DNA of 64,000 nt from Arabidopsis thaliana (Eukaryota > Streptophyta > Magnoliopsida > Brassicales > Brassicaceae): positions 16,927,001-16,991,000 of the forward strand of contig NC_003075.7 in the NCBI RefSeq assembly GCF_000001735.4. The letters are read 5' to 3'. Shown piece by piece: positions 40,101 to 51,591 of the stretch. The position numbers and the translations under genes are program-made. Within the stretch, counting starts at the first letter, position 1. Each line of letters starts with the position of its first letter. The notes under the pieces are model-generated. The model ran no database searches, was not told the DNA's origin, and worked only from the letters and a program-made list of their open reading frames with translations.

Positions 40101-40892
40101 CACCTCGGCTCTTTTTTACTGGTTCATCCGTGCTGTGGCTTTGGACATCGTCAATGTCATCACCACCATCACATTTGGTCTTGTTTTTGCAGGCATCCAG
40201 AATCTTCTTAAGCCTATTCTTAGGATTCTTGATCTTCATAGCCTGCTTAAACTTATGCTCCTCCTTCATAAAAATAATCAATTGAAGAACAGCTACGTCA
40301 AACAAAGACATAAGCAAAACAAGCAATGCTGACACGAAATAAGCTCCTACATACCTCATCAGCTAAAATCTTGGAGCAATTGAAACAGACACATCTCATG
40401 ATACTTAACACTGTCTTCATAAAACCGACATGATACATTGGCTTAGCGAGCTCAAGATAGCCAAAATGTCCCGGACACTCAGCCATATTAGCCATACATG
40501 TCTCACACTTCACCTTCCGATCAATCGTACCAAGACGGGTATCACTCAATCCTCCCACCTTAGGTTTACCCTTCTCGGTCGTCTCACTATGCTCAACATG
40601 TATAACAGACATTTGCCTCTGAAAAAAAAGCCATTAGCAACCAGTGAAACTCAATTTCTTACTTGAAGCTTCCAATTAAGATCAATAGATAGAAAAGAAC
40701 ATGCTCCCTAACTAAACCAATCTACTATTCATGCCAATATCCCCGCCAGCTAAACAGACGGCGGAGCAATGGACCTGAAAGAGAAAGAGAAAGAGAAAGG
40801 AGCATTACGATCTCATCGGGGCTGAGTATGCCAAACTGGACCACCCGGACTTTAGAGACCTCGGCCGGAGAGAACGGAAACCTCGTATCCAT
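34115..40892 (-). CDS. NRPB1: RNA polymerase II largest subunit (RPB1)
   Basis: Thirteen exons from ATG 40892 to stop 34117-34115 join to 1839 residues. Exon 2 carries the clamp zinc site [14 protein letters not shown]. The catalytic Mg loop [12 protein letters not shown] is in exon 8 (38873-38538). The 3-kb exon 37636-34575 includes the funnel, trigger-loop region ([19 protein letters not shown]), jaw, and most of the C-terminal domain: about 25 near-consensus YSPTSPS heptads, then roughly ten degenerate ones continuing into the last two exons (34461-34390, 34283-34115), ending in a Lys/Asp-rich tail. It is the core of nuclear mRNA synthesis; CTD phosphorylation recruits capping, splicing and termination factors. 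Divergent from the first P4H gene. Locus At4g35800. Confidence 0.98.
34575..35245. repeat. 21-bp tandem repeats encoding the Pol II CTD
   Basis: About thirty imperfect 21-bp units (plus-strand core GTAGGGCTGTA with variants) correspond to heptads of NRPB1. Third-position changes among units are frequent, showing selection on the protein rather than recent DNA expansion. Confidence 0.9.
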
Positions 40893-41920
40893 GGCGGCTA
40901 AGCTCCGATCAAAGACGAATCAAAAATCGAAAACCCTAGAACGTGAATTAAAAGGGGAATCAAAAATTAATTAAACCCTCTTTTGCCAATTTGTTTGAAT
41001 CTGTGAGTCAGTAGTTTACAGTTACTTGAGCTAAACTTTTTTCCGTTTTTTTTTTCCCTCTCTGGGTTTTGACACGACCAGATCTGGAATTCTCTCGTCT
41101 CTTCACGAGGAGAGATGAATGAGCAAAAGAAACACGATCCATGCCCTAAGCCTCTATTTATAGAAAAATAGGCGGCTCAAAGGTCTGTTCTGGTTAATTG
41201 GGCTGTAACTGTCTCAGGCCCAGTTAAACGGATTAACGGGCCTGCGTCGGCACTGACCAAAGAAACGTGTTGTAACGAAGAATGCTAGTAAGATTGGTTT
41301 ATATCGGTTCAGTTGGTCAAACCGATATATCAAAAATAAGATTTCTTCTTATTTTCCGTCAAATAGATTTCTTCTTAAAAGAGCAAAACGATAATAGTTC
41401 CCTTATTTCACCATGTTTGGTAAAGTGGACTGAAAAATCTGAACCATTAAAGTTTTAACTGCTAGTGGCCGAAGCTCTAAAGGAAGAGGAGTCCCTACGC
41501 TAAAAGAAATCTAATGTGTAATTTAGATTGAAACGATTAATTATCTTCATTTCATCTTCGGAATAGTAAATACCTAACTTCTTCAATATCCCAAAAGTGA
41601 GTAATGAATGAGTTGGGAGTTAATAAAATGAAATTATTCTTCTACTCTAGCAAAGTAGGGTGAACCCATTATTATAATACGGAAAACTAACAAATAAATA
41701 TTACACGTACGGAGGCATAGTCTCAAGTTATGTGAAGCCCACTTTGTTATGTATATAACACACACGCTGATACAAAAACAAAACAACGAAAAAAGAAAGA
41801 AAATTATTTATACTTTATAGCTTTTATCTTCAAATGCATGTTTTCGTTATAACTTCTTTTGTTCTTTTGATTAAGATCGCTCAATAGGATTCTTCAAACT
41901 ATCTAGATCATCAAACAAAA
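40893..41920. other. Divergent promoter region, NRPB1 / P4H8
   Basis: The NRPB1 leader contains a plus-strand AAACCCTAG telo-box-like motif (about 40940), and the region holds a site II cluster (41198-41244). The right half, AT-rich, serves the P4H gene. No coding sequence. Confidence 0.55.
41198..41244. promoter_or_regulatory. Site II cluster upstream of NRPB1
   Basis: TTGGGCT (41198), AGGCCCAG (41216) and CGGGCCT (41237) within 47 nt, about 310 nt upstream of the NRPB1 ATG. TGGGCY/GGCCCA clusters mark TCP-regulated, broadly expressed genes, consistent with a core polymerase subunit. Confidence 0.55.
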
Positions 41921-43358
41921 ATGGCGAAGAAACCGAAGCAGCTCCGTAACAAGCCGCGTAAATCTTTTTCGACGCAAACTTTCACAGTTGTCGTACTTGT
42001 ACTCTTTGTCATTTTGATCCTTGTCGGTCTCGGAATCTTTTCACTACCCAGCACCAACAAGACCTCTTCTATGCCGATGGATTTGACCACCATTGTACAA
42101 ACGATCCAGGAGAGGTTAGGGATATGATTCTCTGATGTTTTGTGTTTTTGCTTGTTGTTACGTAATAGTTTTTGAATTTATTAAGGGAGAGTTTTGGAGA
42201 CGAAGAAGACGGTAATGGTGACCGCTGGCTGGAAGTTATCTCCTGGGAGCCTAGAGCTTTTGTTTACCACAACTTCTTGGTAACTTTTTCGGATTAATTT
42301 CTTATCAAGATTTTGTTTTATGCGTAATCACAATTTAACATCTTCATGCTAGTTAGTTCATATAGTTTTTAAGTGTTTCTTGTCAGACAAGCTAACAAAG
42401 GTGTGGAATTTATATGCTCTGTTTCTGTAAATTTTGTAAGACAAATGAAGAATGTGAGCACTTGATTAGCCTTGCGAAACCTAGTATGATGAAATCAAAG
42501 GTGGTTGATGTGAAAACCGGAAAGAGCATCGACAGCAGGTTCTGTACTCTAACTAGTGTTGTTGTTTTTACCTTTCAGCTTAATTTGGAAAGATTCGAGA
42601 ATTCTAAATTTGCAAATCCTTCGTTATGCAGAGTACGAACCAGTTCAGGAACTTTTCTTAACAGAGGACATGACGAAATAGTGGAAGAGATTGAGAATAG
42701 GATTTCAGATTTCACCTTCATTCCTCCAGGTAATGTTTATATCGGTTTCTCTGTCTTGGAACTCATTGTGGAGTTAATGTAATGGAATTACAGAAAATGG
42801 AGAGGGGCTGCAAGTTCTTCATTATGAAGTTGGGCAGAGATATGAGCCTCACCATGACTATTTCTTTGATGAGTTCAATGTCAGGAAAGGAGGGCAACGA
42901 ATTGCTACAGTACTAATGTACCTGTGTGTAGCCTTTAAACCCTTACAATAATCTTTCTTATTAGCCACAATGTGTTTGTTAATCTTCTTTCTTTGATTTG
43001 TACTTATTAGCTCGGATGTCGATGAAGGCGGAGAAACAGTTTTCCCTGCAGCCAAAGGAAACGTTAGTGATGTCCCATGGTGGGACGAGCTCTCACAATG
43101 TGGTAAAGAAGGACTCTCTGTTCTGCCAAAGAAGAGAGACGCTTTACTCTTCTGGAGCATGAAGCCTGACGCGTCTCTAGACCCTTCTAGTTTGCATGGT
43201 GTGTCTTTCTTGAAACTTTTTTAAATCTCAAGGAACCCATTTGATATCTGAAACCAAACCTCTCAAAATCTTTTCTGATTGGTATAGGTGGTTGTCCAGT
43301 GATCAAAGGAAACAAGTGGTCATCAACTAAATGGTTTCACGTTCACGAGTACAATTGA
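41921..43358 (+). CDS. P4H8: Prolyl 4-hydroxylase, membrane-anchored
   Basis: Seven exons (41921-42114, 42186-42279, 42441-42538, 42632-42729, 42794-42923, 43011-43198, 43288-43358) give 290 residues. A basic start is followed by a single hydrophobic segment (residues ~22-41), the type II ER/Golgi anchor. The 2-oxoglutarate/Fe(II) dioxygenase core has the HHD iron ligands (in EPHHDYF), the distal His in LHGGCP, and the 2-oxoglutarate Lys ten residues later. The family hydroxylates prolines of extensins, arabinogalactan proteins and secreted peptides before O-arabinosylation. All catalytic residues are present. The symbol rests on map position (At4g35810) and is less certain than the family. 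Confidence 0.9.
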
Positions 43359-44220
43359 CTTGAATAAAAAAGAAGATAGATAGCTTTTGAAGATGTAAAG
43401 CTCTTAAACCTCACTTTAGTGATGAAAGCTTTGTATTGTCTCAAGATTGTTTCAATGTTTCTGTCGTCTTTGGCAGGTCTCTATGATCTCACCAACATGT
43501 ACTAATATGTGTGTATCATTGTCAATTTCATCCTGATACGTCTCTCAGGAGCTCTCAAACGCTACACCAACAAAATCACGTTATGGCATTTAAGTTAAAA
43601 TCTTATTGATACACATAATATATAATTATGTACACGAACTTTTTTCCTTTTGTCGTGTTTAGTATGAAGGAAAAAAAAAAACACTGTTAAAATTTTATTA
43701 TCTTGCGGTATATTCAACAAACAAATAAATATACAGTTGAGTAGTTAGACTATTTCAAGTACGATAATTGTTTTATTCCACACCACACTTATGAGTTGAA
43801 CTCTTTCCAACAATCTACTGTTGAGATATTTTACCTAGCTGCAAATGTATTTAATCCACTGATAAACACAAGATATACACCTGCATACATGAGGTGAAGA
43901 GTCATCATTTATAAAATTGACCAAAACCATAATGATAACAAAAATGAAAATTAAAATAACTTGCCGACAGGTGTCACTCTATTACTTGCTGACATTCATT
44001 ATTAGTTTTTTTTCCAATGATTTTCATATTCTAGTTGTATTGATTTATTTATTTTTGTTCTTTGGACTTGTATAAAAGGAGGATCAGACGGCAAAAAAAT
44101 ATATATTAGAGTTTGTATTTTATGAACTCACACAATTCATAAAAGGAAAACCCTAGATTCGTGTTCTCTCTAAGTTTTGTTACGAGTTCATGTATATTTT
44201 CTGACTCACTTGTGAACGCA
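43359..44220. other. Spacer between the two P4H genes
   Basis: 3' flank of the first P4H gene, then very AT-rich sequence. An open frame without stop runs in from 44161 to the ATG at 44221 in the same frame as the gag-like exon. No LTR or primer-binding site seen. Confidence 0.5.
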
Positions 44221-44460
44221 ATGTCTAAGTCGACGTCAGTGTCTACCATACTGTATCTGAGGCAGAGGTTGCAGGGGCTGAAGATATATGAAACTTCAGA
44301 TCTAATACAGCACATCAACACGTTCGATGAATTAGTCGGTGAACAAGTGTCCGTGGATGTGAAAATTGAGGAAAAAACTAAGGACATGATCTTGTTGTGT
44401 TCTTTGTCCCCTTTGTTAACAACACTTACTTGTAGCATGGTGAAGGTTGCTGCTTCGTTA
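44221..44460 (+). other. Copia gag-like coding segment exonised in P4H11
   Basis: Residues 1-80 show the spacing expected of a copia-type gag (UBN2-like) segment: a Tyr-Leu-x-Gln-x-Leu helix start, an Ile-Gln-His-Ile-x-x-Phe block, an acidic/Lys stretch, then Ile-Leu-Leu-Cys-Ser-Leu before Leu-Thr-Thr-Leu. The match is by pattern memory, not by alignment. It is a fragment only: no protease, integrase or reverse-transcriptase remains nearby. Confidence 0.65.
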
Positions 44461-45607
44461 CGCTTTCCAAACGAGCGTTGGCTCGAAGTCATAACGAAGG
44501 AGCCTAGAGCTTTTGTTTACCATAATTTCTTGGTAATTCTCTTTCACTCCTCCAGTAAACACGCATATATAGCTAGGGAACACATGTTTCTCTCATGATT
44601 TATATGCAAATGTTTAGGATTTGATCTTAGGCTCTCTTCTTTAAAATTTGTAAGACAAACGAAGAATGTGATCACTTGATTAGCCTCGCGAAACCTAGTA
44701 TGGCGAGGTCCAAGGTGCGCAATGCGTTAACTGGACTTGGTGAAGAAAGCAGGTTATGTACTCTATTTTCATTTGATTTTCCCTCTTTAATTAAGTTTAG
44801 TTTGGAAAGATTTGAGATTTGGAAATATGTTAATGTGCAGCTCACGGACGAGTTCAGGAACTTTTATTAGAAGTGGACATGACAAAATCGTCAAAGAGAT
44901 TGAGAAAAGGATTTCAGAATTCACCTTCATTCCTCAAGGTATGTGGCTTCTGTTTTTAAACTGGCCATAGTTTGGATTTTCTTACCAAACAAGGTCTAAG
45001 ATCATTACATTATTGTGAAGTTTTATGTAATTTATGTGCAGAAAACGGAGAAACGCTTCAAGTTATCAATTATGAAGTTGGGCAGAAATTTGAGCCTCAC
45101 TTTGACGGATTTCAAAGAATTGCTACGGTTCTTATGTATCTGTATGTAAACCCTTTATAATCTTTCTCATCAGCCATGTAAAAATTTTACAATATTTGCA
45201 TAAGTTAATCTTGTTTTCTTTTCTCATCGTATGACTAATTAGCTCGGATGTTGATAAAGGCGGCGAAACAGTTTTCCCTGAAGCCAAAGGAATTAAAAGT
45301 AAAAAAGGAGTCTCTGTTAGACCGAAGAAGGGAGACGCTTTACTCTTTTGGAGCATGAGACCCGACGGGTCTCGAGACCCTTCGAGTAAGCATGGTAAGA
45401 GGCATTGCCTTTCTCTAAACTTGTTTTAAATCGTAATAAACCCTTAATTATAACTTGTTTGAGATCATGAGATGTAAAACAAATTTCTCAAAAATTTGTC
45501 TGTTTGATTTAGGTGGGAGTCCAGTAATCAAAGGAACCAAGTGGGCATCAACCAAATGGTTCCGCTCTCATAAGTTCATCAACTCTACACAACATTCCAA
45601 GAGGTAA
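44221..45607 (+). CDS. P4H11: Prolyl 4-hydroxylase-like protein with gag-like N-terminal exon
   Basis: Six exons (44221-44532, 44655-44752, 44841-44938, 45042-45141, 45243-45394, 45513-45607) give 284 residues in this model. Residues from about 85 on (NERWLEV) match the neighbouring P4H8, with the same intron phases, so it is a tandem duplicate. The HxD (EPHFDGF), distal His and Lys ligands are kept, but two segments are shorter: about ten residues after HFD and about twelve before the VRPKK block. The first ~80 residues are unrelated to any P4H and resemble the gag region of Ty1/copia retrotransposons; the anchor helix is gone. An upstream acceptor for exon 2 (near 44630) or read-through of intron 5 would give other isoforms. 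Locus probably At4g35820. Confidence 0.8.
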
Positions 45608-46006
45608 TCTCTGACCATCACTTCGAATGTGATAATCAATCCTTTGGATCATCTCAGATTTTTTTTAATGTTTTTGTACAACCTTCACAAGATAATTTTC
45701 ATCCTCTAGCTCTTTAGATTACTTTGTGTATTTGTGTTTATTTTCTAATGGTAGAGTATACTTCTATCAATGCAGCATTGACAATGCTTATGAACAACAA
45801 CAACAAAAAAAGAGCTCGCATGTTTATTTGAAAGAAAAAAAATGACTCGACAGTGATAATGTTTCCAATTGACTAGCACGAAGCAAGAGACGAAGAAGAA
45901 CAAAAGCAAAAGTTTAAATTAAAGTCATTCTCGTCCTCCTCCCTGCAAACATTTTTATTGCAACAAACCTTGGGATATATAACTCAAGTCTCTGGTGTTA
46001 CCAGAT
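45608..46006. other. Convergent spacer, P4H11 / ACO1
   Basis: Contains a possible extra P4H11 exon (acceptor at 45776, then a short Gln/Lys-rich frame to 45843) and the ACO1 3' UTR on the other strand. No other gene. Confidence 0.45.
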
Positions 46007-49000
46007 TTATTGTTTGATCAAGTTCCTGATAACGTATTGCAAAATCCCTCCGTGATCGAAATAAGCCAACTCCACCTGTCGATTCCAAATTCCTCTTACT
46101 TATCTCATCTCATTTTGTTTTAGAGCTAAAAAAAAAACTCAAAGACGAAAAGACGAAAATATATCATCTAGAGATAACTTACCTCTGTGTCAAATCGGAG
46201 TGTACATGTGAAAGATTTGCCATTGTTTGTGACGACTGTTACATCTTGTCCTGGTTTGATCTCACTAACATTGTTTGGGAGCTCAATGGTGTAAAGCTCC
46301 TGACCCGTTAGGCCAAGGGTCTCAGCATCTTCTCCCGCCTTGAAGCACAAAGGTATGATTCCCATTCCCACCAAATTGCTTCGGTGAATTCGCTCGAAGC
46401 TCTTTGAAATCACAGCTTTCACACCCTGTTGTCACAATTTTTTAAAGAAACCGCATAAAATAAGTGTAAGAACGTGTTTGTTAAATACAGAAAATGTACC
46501 AGAAGCATTGGACCCTTGGCAGCCCAATCACGAGAACTTCCACTACCGTATTCAGCACCAGCCAAAATGATTGTGTCGCGTCCCTCGTTCCTATATTTCT
46601 GGTACAGCACGAGGAGAGAATAATCTGATTAAAACAAAGCTATGAACTGCTATTCTAATTCCAACTGACCAAATCAGAGAATCAAACAACAAAATTTCCA
46701 CCCCCAAGACAATCTGCTGAGACATTATTATTACCTCAGCCTTCACTAACTGTTCTATAAACCAACTCACAACAGCTCTAATCTACTACATTCAGTCCTA
46801 GGCTAGATACAGTAGACCTATAGCTAAGAGTAGAGCTGTAGTGCTTATTCAAAGCTTATCGTAATCCTACCCCAACCTCATGACCAAAGAGCTTGAATTT
46901 GATGTTTTCAAAAGGATAAAAAAAAAAGTGAGATTATACCATGGCAGCATCGAAAACAGAAAGCTTCTCTCCAGTGGGAATGTGAACTGTTTTGGGACCA
47001 ACTTCTCCTTTCAAGTGTTTGTTGACAATACGGATATTTGCAAAAGTGCCTCTCGCCATAATCTCATCATTACCACGGCGACTCCCGTATGAGTTGAAGT
47101 CTCTTCTATCCACACCTCGTTCCATCAAGTACTTAGCCGCAGGACTGTCCTTGTGGATGCTACCAGCTGGTGAGATGTGATCAGTGGTAATACTGTCTCC
47201 AAAATTGAGTAAACAGTATGCGTCTTTCACACCATGTGGACCGGGTGGAGACATGGTCATGCCCTTGAAATAAGGCGGCTCGTGAATGTAAGTTGATTTC
47301 GGGTCCCACTCATAGAGAGTACCTGACGCCACAGATAACTGATTCCACATGGAATTTCCTTTGGTGATTGCTTCATATGTAGCTTTGAACATATCAGGAA
47401 GGACACTAGATTGAACAACCTGAAAAATCGAAACAGAGAATTTGGCATCCCCTCCACTTATAATATCTCATTGTTTACGTATTACACAAGTAGCCCATAT
47501 ATATTTACCTCAGCAACTTCTTTGTTAGAGGGCCAAATGTCCCTGAAAAATATCTGTTTTCCATCTTTCCCAGTTCCAATGGGCTGTGTCTCAAAATCAA
47601 TGTCAACCTACAAGAATATTCATGTGAATGATTCTGTGCTTCATATAACAAGAATGCTTGAATGTTGTGAAATGGCTTTAGAGTTAGCATTAACATACAG
47701 TTCCAGCCAGAGCATAGGCTACAACAAGCGGTGGGGAAGCTAGATAGTTAGCTCTTGTTAACGGGTGAACACGTCCCTCAAAATTTCTGTTCCCAGACAA
47801 CACAGCGGATGCCACCAAGTCTTGTACATATATGAGAAATCTTTTAGTTTGACCTTCGAAAATTCAAGTGAAGAAGCATTACTTCATTAACTACTTAAGG
47901 AATTACCATTATCAACTATTGCTGAAGCCACAGCTTCATGGATATCCCCCGAGTTTCCAATGCATGTGGTGCACCCATAACCAACGATACTGAAGCCGAG
48001 CTGATTCAAGTACTTCTGCAAGCCACTGCAAGACTTGAAAACTCAGGACCACACAATACAAAGGATAAGGAAATAAATAACAAAACATTCAACGGTGTAT
48101 CTGCAGCACCTCTTTGCCAAGTACTTTGTTACAACTCCAGAGCCTGGAGCAAGACTAGTTTTGATCCATGGCTTAACCTAATAATTGAGAAATTTCAAAC
48201 ACTTCTATTATTTCCATTGCACATAAAGATATTAAATCACTATCACACAAGTAGTCAAACCTCCAGTCCTAGGTCGCAGGCCTTTTTTGCAACTAAGGCA
48301 GCGCCAAGCATTACACTAGGGTTTGAAGTATTTGTGCAACTGGTGATTGCTGCTATAACAACATCTCCATGTCTAAGCTGTGCTGTGGTCCCGTTAAAAT
48401 TGAACTCTACAGCCTTACTCTGTGCTTCTTTAGGTACAGCGAAACCCTGGAAAATCATGGATAAGTAGTATCACTAACCACTATTTTTGAAAAAATGGAA
48501 GTAGGTTATAAATTCAGAAGTGTTGCAGAACGTACAAGTTAGTTTATTGGACCCGCTTAAAGACTCGAATACGTACCATTCTTTCAAAATTACAGTAACA
48601 ATAGCTAGAGGTGTCATAATTTCCTACAAATTAAGCTCTCGGGACTGCAAGCATTCACATCTTCTCAACAGAAAGGAGAGTACTAACCTTGAATCCTACT
48701 CTATTGTCCAAGCAAGAATGCCAGTCCGCTTTCATTTCCTTCAAAGGAACACGATCATGAGGCCTGTATTGTGCACAGAGAATAGACATTGTAAGTAGAA
48801 TGGATCCTAGATAATTTTCTGTCGAATCATTCACTAATAGTACCTCTTGGGACCAGAAACACAAGGTTCCACATCCTCGAGATTCAATTCCAGACATGAG
48901 GAATAAACTGTCTTACTCTCCGGCTGAGATGTGCAACAAGTTCCAAGTGAAGCATATGTTATGCAAATATGATATATGACAATAGGCATAAGAAATGAAG

Positions 49001-50949
49001 TATTAAGGATGCCCAAGGTTTACCTCACTGTAATCCACAAACATCTTGTTTGCTCGTAAATACGCCTCTATCATGGAGACCTGCAATCCAATTCACAAAT
49101 CAATACCATTATGAAAGTCTTTAACACACTAAATAATGAAGATTTTCCCAAATGTGACATTTTGTGCATTTTCTTACAGTGTCATCGCTCCTGCCTGTCA
49201 ACCTTAGATACTGCAAAGTGACATGATCGACTGGGAAGAATCCCATGGTCGCACCGTACTCAGGAGACATATTGGCAATTGTAGCACGGTCAGCTAAAGA
49301 CAATTCTCTCATCCCTTCCCCTGTGTATGAAAAAGCAGTCGATGCATATGTGAGCTAGCCTAACTCGGTAAGGTACTATGTAAGTAAATAAGAGACATAT
49401 ATGAAATATGATATCAAATCTTTTATCAACGTACCGTGGAATTCAACAAACTTTCCAACTACTCCATGTTTCCTCAACATCTGAGTCACTGTTAAGACCA
49501 AATCAGTAGCTGTCATTCCATCTCTTAACTTTCCCGTTAGCTTGAAACCCACAACACCGGGTAGGACCATGCTCATTGGCTGCATATAAAGAGATGGAAA
49601 GTCTATTAGAATTATTGAAAGGATGTAGTTTAGAACCAAAGTTTCAGAAAGAGGTTAGACAGTTAGCTATGAGTTCTCGACCGAAAGAGCATCTGATTTA
49701 CCTGACCAAGCATGGTAGCTTCCGCTTCTATACCGCCAACTCCCCATCCAGCAACACCCAGTCCATCAATCATAGTGGTGTGAGAGTCTGTGCCAACAAC
49801 ACTGTCTGGGTAAAGAAGTCCATTTGTGTTGAAAACAACTCTGGCAAGGTATTCTAGGTTGACCTGTCAATTGCAAAATTATAGAATTTAGCATAAAAAT
49901 ACTTTAAGTTTCCAAGCAATACCGTTGTCCCTGAATCCTCTACTTACTTGATGAACTATTCCAGATCCAGGAGGTACGACAAGCATGTTGTGAAAGGCGT
50001 TGGATCCCCACTTAAGAAAAGCAAATCTTTCCTTGTTACGCTGGAACTCAAGCTCCATGTTTGCCTGCACTGCGTTCTCTGATCTCGCCACATCCACCTG
50101 AACGGAGTGATCAATGACAAGATCTACAGGGACCTGCAATTATCAAGGCCTTGTATCAAACCTTATAGCATACCAAAAGAACACAAATCATTAACCAATC
50201 TCAGTAAAAAGCGAGGAAACTAACCAGCGGATTAATTTTATTAGAATCACCACCGAGATTATTCATGGCATCTCTCATGCAAGCAAGATCAACAACAGCA
50301 GGAACACCAGTAAAGTCCTGAAAAACAAATAGAAAAAATGATATCACATTCTAGCATTTTCAGGAAATCAGAAACATCATTATGTCATCAAGAATGTGTA
50401 TAGCAACCAATCATTGTCTACCTGAAGAAGAACCCGAGCAGGCTTGAACGGAATCTCAACCTGCTTGGGAGAAGTATTCTCCCAATCAAGAATCTTCTCA
50501 ACATCTTTGCTCTTAACTTGGAACTCATCACAGTTACGTATGGCCGATTCAAGAAGTATCCTAATGGAATAAGGTAGTTTATCTGCATCCACCACAACAT
50601 TTCTCTCATAAAACTCTCACCAACGAGATCATAACAACGTCTTCTAACAAAATATTATAATATCTATCAGAGATAAAAGGAAACTCACCGATCCTGGGAT
50701 CGTTCAAAGCAGGTAAGCTGTAGTAGTTACCGAATTCACCACCATCAGGCTTCTCTAACGCCTTCAATATGCTTCGGAAAGGATTCTCGGAAGCTGAAAA
50801 CACATCAGAAACAGAGATCCACACAGCAAATCAAAATACAGAACCAGATTTCAAAAAAACGAAAAATAGCTGGAAAATCAGCATCGGCGAGAAGAAGAAA
50901 TAAGAAACATGAATCATTTTGGATCGTAAACAGATAAATCGATACCCAT
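46007..50949 (-). CDS. ACO1: Aconitate hydratase 1
   Basis: Twenty exons from ATG 50949 to stop 46009-46007 give 898 residues. The first coding exon contributes only four bases (ATGG, 50949-50946). The three [4Fe-4S] cluster cysteines are visible in [10 protein letters not shown] and [10 protein letters not shown]. The SRDWAAKG loop ([12 protein letters not shown]) and the late swivelling domain are intact. The enzyme interconverts citrate and isocitrate in cytosol and mitochondria; its length matches the cytosolic IRP1-type family, with no long transit peptide. Plant ACO1 is also reported to bind a superoxide-dismutase leader RNA. Intron positions were all confirmed by frame. Locus probably At4g35830. 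Confidence 0.97.
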
Positions 50950-51560
50950 GGATGATAGATACAAGTCGAGTGAAGAAGCAAAGTAGAGAGATCTGTTTTC
51001 AGAAGAGAGAAAGTTTATAAGCGGAGTTGGTGAGGCTACACGAGCCTGAGCCGATTCAGATTTTTTTTATATGTAAGAAGGAAATAAATCTGACAGATCC
51101 GTGGTGGGCTCTTTTCGTCAGAACTGATGGCTGTTTGATTTTTATTTTTATTTTATATTCTATTTTCTTAATTATCCAACTTTTTTTTTTTGTGAATATC
51201 CATTCTTTGCTTTTTTTTGTATCAAGTGAATTATATCTGTTCAATCATGATTTTATTTTCACAAACTTATAATCCACCAATCTGATATGTGCCTCTTCTC
51301 TATAGTATCTAGTTTTATGTAATCCAATTTTCTTCAAGGTTTCTCAATTTCACATGGCATTGATTGATTAAAAAAACCTTAATTTCTGACAAACATATAC
51401 AATCAATGATCGTCGTTACAACACACCAAAAAAAAATACACACAATGACACAAACATATACAAGACACCAAAAATATTCAATGATCGTCGTTTATTTCAC
51501 CACCACCTGGTGACAAAACCAAAAAATATCGCCACCAACCTGCATGCAACGATTTAAAAA

Positions 51561-51591
<31 letters not shown>

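Noticed and set aside
43359-44220. An intact copia element upstream of P4H11
   Set aside because: Only a gag-like stretch is recognisable; no LTR, primer-binding site, integrase or reverse-transcriptase sequence is present in the spacer or introns.
47938-48468. 176-codon plus-strand frame inside ACO1
   Set aside because: Spans ACO1 exons and introns in antisense; no recognisable domain.
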